Assembly (NCBI RefSeq): GCF_001039355.2
Contig: NW_019775909.1
Location: forward strand, 94,066-140,122
Length of the DNA stretch: 46,057 nt
Direction of reading: 5' to 3'
Source of the DNA: Lingula anatina
Lineage: Eukaryota > Brachiopoda > Lingulata > Lingulida > Lingulidae
Shown: positions 22,301 through 30,400 of the stretch, piece after piece
Position numbering within the stretch: position 1 is the first letter of the stretch
How the letters are laid out: each line of letters begins with the position of its first letter
Notes under the pieces: model-generated
Told to the model about the DNA's origin: nothing
The model's database searches: none
Seen by the model: the letters and a program-made list of their open reading frames with translations, nothing else
Translations under genes and position numbers: made by a program

Positions 22301-25300
22301 GATTGTTGTAGTAAGTGTGACCAGTATGTTTACATAATTATCATGCAAGGCATTAATTTTAGGCTTACCAAAATACATCAAGTGTAATGTTTGTTAAGAA
22401 TGCAGAGCATGTTCTCCCTGGAGACTTAAATTGGAAATTAACTACCATGATAGGGTTTTTAAAGTGTGGGTACATGTATAGCCTGGTTGTGACAGCTTTA
22501 TCAATATTAAAGGGATAATAACTCTTCGTTTCGGCCAAAAAATGAATTTTCCTGGAGTAAACAACAATTTTCCCATACTTACCAATGGTTAATGAATCCA
22601 TTTTTACATACAAAGTTAGTCCCTGTTTTTTTTCTAAAAAGTTTGGTTTTTTGTTAAAAGCTCTTAAGAGATTTTAACAGAGTATAGCCATCAATGGAGG
22701 TCACGTGGTCTAAGGACAAGCTCAGATATCAGAATAATAGCTATAACTGCCGTTTTTGTGGTAAAACAGGATATATTATATTTCTGTGAGTTATTCACAA
22801 TGTTTTAATTGTGAAATGGAGATCTCATACGAAGAGTTATTATCCCTTTAAACTTCTCCACAGTTAAAGGTGATGGGGATTTTGAAGAGAAATTGGTCCA
22901 TGTGAAATACGGCAATCCTTGCACTAGCATGTTACTGTTTATCATTGTATATTTCCAGTTGATCAACACGTTCTACTTTGGGATCGCCCTACTTAATGAC
23001 CTGTGTGGCAGCAATGCAGGGCCTGAAGACGGGAAAGATAAACACTCCACCCTACAGAAGTTTAGAGATAGAATGTATAGTATACTGGCGTTTCCTATAG
23101 GCGCAGTAAGTATTACTCAACAGTTTGTCTTTTGTATAGAGGTTCTTGGTACAAATGGTTGATTAATCAATGCACATATATATAGTATGTTGAAAAAAAA
23201 ACTGAAAAAAAAGATAAAGTAATAACAATAAATTATTATTTATGAAGAGATAATGAAGACAAAAATAATGCCAAAGGAAAAATGTTTATTTGGAATAAAT
23301 TAATCAACCAATTTTAATATTTCTTCAGAGATTTTTAATATTTCTCCAGAGATATTTAATATTTCTCCAGAGATATGAGTTAATATTTGTAGAGTCAGAG
23401 CAACTTTAGTGTTTGAGTAACTGTTAGCTCTGCATGTATCATTACAACTTGTACCACTCTACTGCTATAAGGGTGCATTCCCAAGAAAACTATTGTTCTA
23501 TGTAGATCCATCCAACTGGCTGGGATTCTCAATGAATGCAATCAGGTGAACAGATTGACACACCTCTAGGCATTGAATAGAATACAGAAAAGCTGATGAT
23601 TATATAAGTACATTGGAAATAAGTGGAAGCATGTTCATCTGATTGCATTCAGCCAGAGTCCCTGTGGAGTTGGATTGATCTATGTAACATGATATTTTCA
23701 TAAAGAGCGGGTCCTATGTTATTAGTACCACCAGCGTGTACGCTGGCGGTACTCATGGTTTTAGTCCCGACCCGTCTCGTCCGGCTCCGCCGGCTCCGTT
23801 GGCTCCGCCGGCTCCGTAAGCTCCGCCGGCTCCGCGTACTGGCGCCGGATACAAGTCACCGTTACCGCTTCTCCTCCTAGACCGCAAGGACCCCTGTCCC
23901 NTATTTTACTTAACTAGAATATTAGATATTTGAACATAATGTTCCACCTCAGTCAATATTAATATTTCTCAGTTAATATTTTGCCTTTTTTCCGTCAGTT
24001 TGTTGTAGCCTCCTTCTGGTCTCTATACGCGGTGGACAGGGAGCTGGTGTATCCCGCAGAGCTGGACAAAATCATTCCATCCTGGTTAAACCATGTCATG
24101 GTGGGTAAAATCATTTAATTCTCCTTCCTATCCCTTCCTTCCAGTGTGTTGTACTTCTGTTCTGGGGGCTGACATTTTGGGACGAGCGTTTGGTTACGCC
24201 TGATGAAATGAAGGGTTTGTATCCTCCTTGGTTGAACCATGTTATGGTAAGGACAGTGACATTCTGCTTATGGTGGGAGCTATATGCGTAACAGATTTAA
24301 GAAACTCTAAATTATCTCCCACCCCCACCCACATTCCCAAGGAAAAAACTACCTAGACCCCATTCCCAGAGATTAGAACGATCCACCTAGATCGACCTAA
24401 CTCCCTGGGGGTTCACGCTAAACAGCTGTCAGCCGAGCGGGCACGAAAGTTAATTACCACCTTACATCTTGTAGTTGGCGGGACGGGTGGGGGGAGTGAG
24501 AGAAGTGAAATCTTTCTCCTCATACTACTGTTTATCCACATGAAATATGAAGTGTACTAGTACCTTCCTGTAATAACATGGATATGAGTATTCCACACAT
24601 CCCTCTTATCACTTGTGTGTCTTTCAGACTGACACTTGTGAGTCCTTGAGACTCCTGAGACTGACACTTGTGAGTCCTTGAGGCTGACACTTGTGAGTCC
24701 CTGAGACTGACACTTGTGAGTCCTTGAGGCTGACACTTGTGAGTCCCTGAGACTGACACTTGTGAGTCCTTGAGGCTGACACTTGTGAGTCCTTGAGACT
24801 GACACTTGTGAGTCCTTGAGACTGATACTTGTGAGTCTTTGAGAAGGACAGAGACAGCTGCATTGACTTCACATTGAGCACTCTCTCACTGAACATTTGT
24901 TATGTATACTGTTCATTTGTTATTGAGTCATGTTAACAGAATGGTTATACATGTACTTTTACTATAGAAATGCCTTTTTTACAGTGCTTTGGTTAAAAGT
25001 TGTTTTTCTTTCAGATACATAGTTCTGGATTCATTAAAATTTTATTTCTGTAAAGTATTTCTGATGCTTTCACTTCATTAGAATAGAACTAAAAGGAAGC
25101 CTGCTTGTCAGTTTTCTTGCTTGCCACTCAATGCAAATGTTTTAATTTTAAGAATTTGCAAATAAGAAAAATACAGTATCTGCTAATTAATTTTCCCCAT
25201 TGAAAGGATAGAGGTATTTTACAGGAATTGTGTCTATTTATCTTCAGCATACCACTGTACTACCATTCCTGCTGATAGAGGCATATGTGGTCTACCATGA

Positions 25301-26558
25301 ATATCCCAGCAAGAAAGTAGGGATTCCTGGAATCGTGTTTTTCTCTTCGTTGTACCAGTTTTGGTAAGATTTCTGTACTCTTTTTAAAACTATTTGGTTG
25401 GAAATGTCACATTTTAAATAGTGTTGCATGTGTTTAATATGTGGCTCTGTATAGTATTAAATATGAGATGACTGTCAATATAGTAGAATACAGAAAAAGG
25501 TGGTGATTACATGAGAACATTGGAAACAAGAGGAGGTGTGTTAATCTATTAACCTGATTGCATTCAGCGATAGTCCCTGTGAAGTTGGATCGATCTGCGT
25601 AGACTGACAGTTTAATTGGGAATGTGCCCCTTGACTACTTAACAGTTAAGTCACTCTCATTGTTCCAGGATATTGTGGATTGCATTCAAGGCGGATATCT
25701 GGGTGTACCCCATCCTCAGGGTGCTCAGCTGGCCCATGAGGATCGTCTTCATGGTGCTGTGCTGGGTGCTGGTGATGATCCTCTACTTGTGTGGTCATGA
25801 AGTCACACAGATGTGCTGGGGTGAGTGTGTTAGGTGTGACAGTGACATTGTGCTGGGTGAGTGTGTTAGGTGTGACAGTGACATTGTGCTGGGTGAGTGT
25901 GTTAGGTGTGACAGTGACATTGTGCTGGGTGAGTGTGTTAGGTGTGACAGTGACATTGTGCTGGGTGAGTGTGTTAGGTGTGACAGTGACATTGTGCTGG
26001 GGTGAGTGTGTTAGGTGTGACAGTGACATTGTGCTGGGTGAGTGTGCTAGGTGTAACAGTGGCATTGTGACATGCAAGATGGTGGTGGTTTGAGAATTTG
26101 GGGGAAAAGAGCTGAGAATGTGTAATAGAAAGAGAGAGAGAGATAATGGATGAGGTAAAGTGAGATAGAATAATTGAGATAGAGAGAGAGAGTAGGAAAG
26201 ACATGTAGTTAGTATTTGAATTGTTATCAGATGTTTCAGAGTCGTAAATGTTAACTGGAATTCAAATGATATCACCATTGAACCATTTACAGCAGAATTT
26301 CTTATAAAAAATTCCTTCAATATCATACATAAACAACTTCCAACATTCTGCAACTTTTTATATAAAGCTAGACTTATACGGATGTGTTAACAAAGTTTGT
26401 TGGAAAAATCTTGTCAGTACGCCACCACTGAGGTTCTAAGCTCCATAGTGTGTCAGATGTAACTTTGCTATGTTGTGATAATATCACTGATAGAAAACAA
26501 TGTTTTTCTTTCAGGACCAACGCAAGGGAAGACTCTACAGGCAAAGAAGGTTAAATAA
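15331..26558 (+). CDS. AIG1: AIG1/ADTRP-family membrane hydrolase with alternative first exons and mutually exclusive exons
   Basis: Coding pieces on the plus strand: one of five first exons (15331-15462, 16747-16893, 18255-18410, 20748-20927, 21651-21812), then 22959-23105, then 23999-24100 or 24145-24246, then 25248-25363, 25669-25820 and 26515-26558. Predicted proteins are 230-246 residues, as in human AIG1 (about 240). The family (FAR-17a/AIG1) has about six membrane spans and hydrolyses fatty-acid esters of hydroxy fatty acids using a threonine and a histidine. The threonine motif (YGGPWKYLT and variants) is in each first exon; the histidine opens exon 4 (HTTVLPF). Body motifs [23 protein letters not shown] and WVYPILRVL closely match the family. 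All first exons end in phase 0. The arrangement of alternatives is inferred from sequence and has no transcript support here. Confidence 0.93.
16298..16408. repeat. Minisatellite, four copies of 27 bp
   Basis: The unit contains CAGCTAGTATATGTGTACAC and ACAAAGC. It lies upstream of first exon 1b in the intron after exon 1a. Open frames across it are artefacts of the 27-bp period. Confidence 0.9.
16747..16893 (+). CDS. AIG1: AIG1-like alternative first exon 1b (49 codons)
   Basis: It starts [19 protein letters not shown] and ends [11 protein letters not shown] before donor GTGAGT. It shares HLxLFLxQLY, a YD pair and LTxWG with exon 1a, so 1a and 1b look like a duplicated pair. The loop is five residues longer than in 1a. 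YGG is replaced by PWH. A 28-bp minisatellite begins about 25 nt after the donor. Confidence 0.87.
16917..17081. repeat. Minisatellite, about six copies of 28 bp
   Basis: The unit contains GAACACCTTGACCCACAGGG and TGCAGGGT. It starts just after the exon 1b donor and ends next to an unresolved base at 17082, which suggests repeat-driven assembly uncertainty. Confidence 0.9.
18255..18410 (+). CDS. AIG1: AIG1-like alternative first exon 1c (52 codons)
   Basis: It starts [20 protein letters not shown] and ends [13 protein letters not shown] before donor GTATAT. It has the family-standard YGGPWKYLT motif with the catalytic threonine. The frame is open upstream to 18138, but homology with the other first exons favours the ATG at 18255. 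The donor is weaker than those of 1a, 1b and 1e. Confidence 0.88.
19273..19321. repeat. AAT microsatellite
   Basis: A run of AAT triplets interrupted once near its right end. Confidence 0.9.
19801..20015. mobile_element. MITE family A, copy 3
   Basis: The left end carries ATTCCCATAGATTTTAGATC and the right end GGTCGATCTAATCTATGGAA. The interior holds the family blocks TAGATTACTTTCAGATAATC, CCCGCCTACTACAAGCTTTA and AACCCCCAGGGAGTTAGGTC. There is no coding capacity. Confidence 0.85.
20748..20927 (+). CDS. AIG1: AIG1-like alternative first exon 1d (60 codons)
   Basis: It starts [20 protein letters not shown] and ends [13 protein letters not shown] before donor GTAGTT. The N-terminus is about eight residues longer than in the other first exons, and the loop contains HQTYGGPWK, very like human AIG1 (HQTYGG). 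The ATG follows an in-frame GTG, and the ATG is the sensible eukaryotic start. Confidence 0.88.
21651..21812 (+). CDS. AIG1: AIG1-like alternative first exon 1e (54 codons)
   Basis: It starts [20 protein letters not shown] and ends [13 protein letters not shown] before donor GTAAGT. It encodes one membrane span with the histidine shared by all five first exons, then a charged loop (KDKRGDS) and the catalytic-threonine motif. It is the first exon nearest to the common body, about 1.15 kb before exon 2. Confidence 0.87.
22511..22847. mobile_element. TTAA-flanked MITE (family C, copy 1)
   Basis: It has terminal inverted repeats AGGGATAATAACTCTTCGT and ACGAAGAGTTATTATCCCT, flanked on both sides by TTAA (22507-22510 and 22848-22851). 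TTAA target duplication is typical of piggyBac and Kolobok transposons. No ORF. It lies between exons 1e and 2. Related copies lie at about 42447-42766 and 27148-27478. Confidence 0.85.
22959..23105 (+). CDS. AIG1: AIG1-like common exon 2 (49 codons)
   Basis: It lies between acceptor TATATTTCCAG and donor GTAAGT, in phase 0 at both ends. It encodes [15 protein letters not shown] (second membrane span), a charged loop ([10 protein letters not shown]) and [16 protein letters not shown] (start of the third span). This matches the family's RDxxLxxLAFPVG block. The upstream ORF from 22893 is intron read-through. Confidence 0.93.
23467..23700. mobile_element. MITE family B, full copy
   Basis: The arms are inverted relatives: TAGATCCATCCAACTGG near the left and GTTGGATTGATCTA near the right, with TGAATGCAATCAG and CTGATTGCATTCAG inside them. 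A half copy lies at about 25483-25635 in intron 4, and another fragment at about 11826-11900. Confidence 0.75.
23725..23900. repeat. GC-rich hairpin plus GGCTCCG repeats in intron 2
   Basis: A near-perfect hairpin at 23725-23752 (GTACCACCAGCGT, 2-nt loop, ACGCTGGCGGTAC) is followed by iterated GGCTCCGCC/GGCTCCGTT blocks to about 23840. The GC content contrasts sharply with the AT-rich intron. An unresolved base sits at 23901, directly after it. Confidence 0.8.
23999..24100 (+). CDS. AIG1: AIG1-like alternative exon 3a (34 codons)
   Basis: It lies between acceptor TTCCGTCAG and donor ATG/GTGGGT, phase 0 at both ends. It encodes [20 protein letters not shown]...[10 protein letters not shown], very close to the family consensus with YAxDRE and YP. 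It is 102 nt, the same length as exon 3b, and shares 17 of 34 residues with it. Confidence 0.93.
24145..24246 (+). CDS. AIG1: AIG1-like alternative exon 3b (34 codons)
   Basis: It lies between acceptor CTTCCTTCCAG and donor ATG/GTAAGG, phase 0 at both ends. It encodes [20 protein letters not shown]...[11 protein letters not shown]. It replaces the YAxDRE segment by FWDER but keeps FW, the Asp, LV, P, and WLNHVM. Only 44 nt separate it from exon 3a, too short for an ordinary intron, so the two are probably used one at a time. Confidence 0.92.
24355..24490. mobile_element. MITE family A, partial copy 4
   Basis: It contains CCCCATTCCCAGAGATTAGA, CTAACTCCCTGGGGGTTCAC and GCGGGCACGAAAGTTAATTA, then ends in the conserved middle. 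The right half is missing. It lies in the intron after exon 3b. Confidence 0.75.
24625..24841. repeat. Minisatellite, nine copies of about 23 bp, each with GTGAGT
   Basis: The unit is CTGACACTTGTGAGTCCTTG plus GAG-type ends, alternating between two variants (GAGG and GAGA). On the plus strand every copy contains the donor-like hexamer GTGAGT. It lies downstream of exon 3b, in the intron before exon 4. Antisense ORFs across it are artefacts. Confidence 0.92.
25248..25363 (+). CDS. AIG1: AIG1-like common exon 4 (catalytic histidine)
   Basis: A 116-nt exon between acceptor TATCTTCAG and donor TG/GTAAGA. Its first codon is the histidine of [11 protein letters not shown], equivalent to His134 of human AIG1, followed by a membrane span and [13 protein letters not shown]. 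It enters in phase 0 and leaves in phase 2. Because it is shared, every isoform keeps this histidine. Confidence 0.94.
25669..25820 (+). CDS. AIG1: AIG1-like common exon 5 (last membrane spans)
   Basis: A 152-nt exon between acceptor CATTGTTCCAG and donor TGGG/GTGAGT. It encodes [20 protein letters not shown], then a long hydrophobic span ([17 protein letters not shown]) and [12 protein letters not shown] and the terminal span are family hallmarks. The reading frame stays open through four copies of a 36-bp repeat that starts at the donor. Confidence 0.93.
25821..26060. repeat. 36-bp minisatellite of donor-containing repeats after exon 5
   Basis: About six units, each starting GTGAGTGTGTTAGGTGTGAC and ending GACATTGTGCTGG. 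The first unit begins exactly at the exon 5 donor, so CTGG/GTGAGT recurs at 25856/25857, 25892/25893, 25928/25929 and 25964/25965. The frame of exon 5 is open through these, adding a 12-residue repeat ([12 protein letters not shown]) per unit. An extra G at about 26002 brings a stop. Confidence 0.93.
26515..26558 (+). CDS. AIG1: AIG1-like terminal coding exon 6
   Basis: It follows acceptor TTTTTCTTTCAG and enters in phase 1. It encodes [13 protein letters not shown] then TAA, a short basic cytosolic tail ending KKVK, similar in character to the lysine-rich tail of vertebrate AIG1 and perhaps an ER-retention-like signal. The 3' untranslated region follows. Confidence 0.88.
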
Positions 26559-27095
26559 TGAAACATTAATTATGGACCAAAATTCTAAAATATGAACGAG
26601 AAATGTGATAAAGGATAAGAAAAATTCTGAAAAGATTCAAGATAAGACTTTATGAAGGAAATAAGAAGTAATGAGGCTGGACGATAGAAATGAAAGTTGA
26701 AAGTCTTTGAGAAGGGTTCTCCCTTCAGCAATGCAAGAGGGTACGCCGGACCCTCGTTCAGCAGTGTAAACATGAATATTTTATGTGGTTATCTCTTGGG
26801 GTGCTTAGTGGCTCCCTCTATGCAATGTGATCCATGATTTATTTACTAGATGTTATCCTTTGTTTGATATTAGTTTTTGAGAGAGGAAATATACAAATTG
26901 CTCTTTGTGATGTTCTGTCATATGAACTCAGCAAATTAGCTGTGGTTAATGTAATGTTTTTATATTTTTTGTAAAACTTCACAGTTAGTACCTATACCAA
27001 CTGGCAAATAATTTACAAGTACTACATATATGTTATTGTGAGGCTAATAAACACTCCAAGTTTGATAGTTCAATAAAAAGTCTACTCTTTAGCCT
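26559..27095 (+). other. AIG1-like 3' UTR with AATAAA at 27072-27077
   Basis: Noncoding AT-rich sequence after the stop codon. A canonical AATAAA lies at 27072-27077, and cleavage is expected within about 10-30 nt after it. A diverged copy of the TTAA MITE starts soon after, at about 27148. Confidence 0.65.
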
Positions 27096-27147
27096 ATGGT
27101 GTTGCTGTTTCTGAAGATTAACCAGTGACATACATCTGAGCTATGTA

Positions 27148-27478
27148 TTTCAAGGATAACAACATTTAATTTTTGTCAAAAAATGGATTTTCCTGGGGTA
27201 AATGACAATTTTCTACTACTTTTCATAGTTTATGAATCTGTTCCAACATAGAGAGTAAGTCCATTGTCTTTTTCTAAAAAAAGAGATTAAGAGATTATTA
27301 CATAGGATAGCCATATATGAAGGTCTTGTAGTCCGATGACAAACACATATTCCAGAATAATTGTGATTACTGTAGTTTTAGTGTTAAAATAGAATTCATT
27401 ATATTTCTATGAATTGTTTACAGTGTATTTTTTGTGAAATATGGATCTCATACAAAGAGTTATATATATCCCTTGAAG
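27148..27478. mobile_element. Diverged copy of the TTAA MITE (family C, copy 3)
   Basis: It shares CAAAAAATGGATTTTCCTGG near the left and TCTCATACAAAGAGTTAT near the right with the copy at 22511-22847, but the terminal repeats are eroded. It lies directly after the AIG1-like polyadenylation signal. Confidence 0.7.
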
Positions 27479-30400
27479 CCCCTGTCAGAGTGTTTTTAAT
27501 CGCAGGGTGAGTCATCTGCTGCCAGGACAAGGAAGAGGATGTTCATGATGGCTGACAGTGTTCTGGTGTTAGCGACAGAGAACTAAGAGTAACTATGTAT
27601 GAGAATTGTTCATAGTGCAAGTGTCATCATTAAATCAATAATAACTTGAATAATGTCAAAAATGAATTGAAAAGATTAAATTGGAATACTTGAAATGGAT
27701 ATGATGTTAGTTTTATTTTTATGTGTGACATACTCCAGAACTTGCATCTTAAACACTATTGGCAGATGTTAGAGATGTCATGCTATTTGAACATGAAAAT
27801 ATCATCTATTTGCTAATGTATTTTTTGCAATAATTTAAATATTCCAAAATAGGTATAATTTAATTTACTCAGAAATCTTTAAAAGTTAGCTGCCATAGTG
27901 AAACATTTTTTTATCATAAATTACAGCTTATTTCTCAGTCTATACATCTCAATTAATTATGAATTCCATTTTGGTAATATATTTGAAATACACAAGGTGT
28001 TTTGTGCCTCAGAATGATTATTTTAACCCTATTTAACCCTAATTTATGACAACAGCCCTGACACATACTAACCACCAGTTGTATGACAAGAAAGGGGAAA
28101 TTGAAGATTTAGAACCTAAGCTATCAAAAAAAAAAAAAAATAATAATAATAAATAAATAAATAATAATAATAAAATTAAAAAATAATAAAAGTGATTGAT
28201 TATGAAGAGGGTCTACAATGCCAGGGTCTTAATGTAATCTCAATGGGCCCTTGCGACCAAACTTTACAATTTTTTAAATTGTTAAAACTATGCGTATGCC
28301 TAGTTTTTTGAGTTTATAAACGCTATTTCTTTATTATGTGGAAGATTTAACACTTTTTCAAGTAATATATGACTTATAATAGGATATAGGCTTTTGAATT
28401 AAAAAACAGTTGATCAAGTAGTCCAGTACGAGCAAATAATTTGTTAATGAAAAATTACATCTGCAGGACAAAAGTGTAGATTGCTTAAATCGCATAAAAA
28501 TAACAAATATAAAGATAATAAAAATGAAGGGAAAGAGAAATTATAATGCTGATGCACAGTCGATGGTATTTGGGGCTGCATTTTCTTCAAACTTTCAGAC
28601 ACTGTCACAACCGGCGTAAAGGACTAATGTATAGGCCTAAGAAAAATTGCCCATACGTAAACAAACCCAAGGAGTTCATTAGACTTAATTTAGTCCTATA
28701 CGCAGACAAGCGTTGGTGTACGTAATCCCCGTACCCGGAGAGAGAAAATATTTGAGCGTGTGCAATAACAATATAGCACGCTGCTTATACATGTTATATC
28801 TTCGTTTTAATACCCCGAAAATAGTGATTACATTCACTCAGTGTGGTGTGTATAATGGATGTCAGAGACGATACTCATATATATATATATAGCACCCCTT
28901 TCCGCTAGGTGTGACAGAATCTTCAACAGTCGAAGTCGTGTCATGCGTCCCAGTAATTTTGCGCTCACTCATTGGCCACAGGGTGCGCTAGTAGTCTGCT
29001 ACACAATTATTGTATTGTTGATACTTTTATTTCGTATACTAGTAAAAATTTTAAAAGCCCCTGATATCGGAGGATACGTGACTCCCGCGCATCCATACCC
29101 TGTCCTGATACTAATTTGTTTTCATTAATATTTTTTTAAAATTTTGTTGTAAATCTATTTGAATTTCGAGATGAAAAATATTTTCATGTACTAGTACTTG
29201 ACACCGCTGCGTGCTATACATTTTTTTTCAATGGGAACCAACGTGGAAGGCATTGTCTAGTGTTACGGCCCTGTCTAGTGTTACGGCCCTGCACCGATAC
29301 TCACATCCTTACCGATACACCGATATTTTATTCAAATCATTTTCGTTTCAGTTTGCACTATTGACAAAGTTATGGCCACGATTTTTAATATGTCAGATTC
29401 CTTTTGTTCTCATATCATTTTCTTCCTTATCTACGTATTGTCTTAATCCATTTGATTTCGTTCCTGATTTATTTATTTTGTTTTGATTTGATATTTTCAG
29501 ATTTTCCAAATTTGCTCCAAAATTATATATTTTTGTCTTGTCCACAAAGTTATGAATCCTACCTTATAACGTCCGTATGTTTATTCCGCCGCAGTTCACT
29601 TGGATATATAACTTTAAAAAATCCTGATATACAGCAGAGACGAGCCCCAGGTATATGTAATAATCCCATCATGTACTGTCGTTTAAAACTAATTCCATCT
29701 TTTATATTCTGTTACATCAAATTCATACAATTAAAATTCAGTTCGAATGGAGTCCGCCAAGAGTTGACGGCCCCTTCAGTTTCTTTGTAGAATAAATTTG
29801 ATTCCGTTCATCAAGTACGTCAAGACTTTTACCTTAGTTCGTAGTCAGAAAAGGTCGTTTAATATGGATAGTTTGATTGACGGATAGCCAAACAAACGTC
29901 AATCACAATCATTCGGCACAGGGCCATTGTCGCCCTTGATTGATAGGTGCCAATCAAAGCTATCAAAAGCCGACAGCTTGATTGACAGTTATATACACAA
30001 ACGTCAATCATCTAACTGATGGTCAACTATGCCGAAGAGAGCGCACTTTCCCCAGAAGTATTAATTTAAGTGGGGGAAATAAAAAGAAATTAACCGGCGT
30101 TAGCTCTTCAAGTTATCAAAAGTATAAATATACGAAACTAAAGACTTACCGCTTCCAGCTATTTCTTATGATATATCTTTTTATTCTAATTGTCTTTTGT
30201 AAAACGGCAGGTAGGAAATAATTTTCACCACATTCGCGGCATGTTCTCTTCTATTGTTTTAGCCTTTTTCCCAAGAGAATATGCTCTGTATATCAGTTCT
30301 ACCTGATTTTTAACACCATGTTGTTTGTCTTCGTAAGTATGACCTGTGACGAGACTGGAGAGAGTTAGCGGTGTACACAATCACCAAGAACTTCGCCCCT

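Noticed and set aside
24532-24896. Antisense ORFs with [18 protein letters not shown] repeats
   Set aside because: A 23-bp repeat without stops in any frame gives long but meaningless ORFs.
25646-26353. 235-codon antisense ORF with [10 protein letters not shown] repeats
   Set aside because: It arises from the 36-bp minisatellite read backwards and overlaps the well-supported AIG1-like exon 5.
27522-27560. Possible alternative last exon of the AIG1-like gene (GQGRGCS then stop)
   Set aside because: It lies after the AATAAA, the pyrimidine tract is poor, and the short tail carries no family signal.
28859-29128. ORF with ALTHWPQG resembling the LTHWG of AIG1-like exon 1a
   Set aside because: Only five residues agree, there is no matching membrane-span order, and it lies downstream of the gene.
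30261-30332. Exon-like hydrophobic stretch ending in VF before GTAAGT
   Set aside because: It has a fair acceptor and donor, but only about 23 codons, no homology that I recognise and no partner exons.
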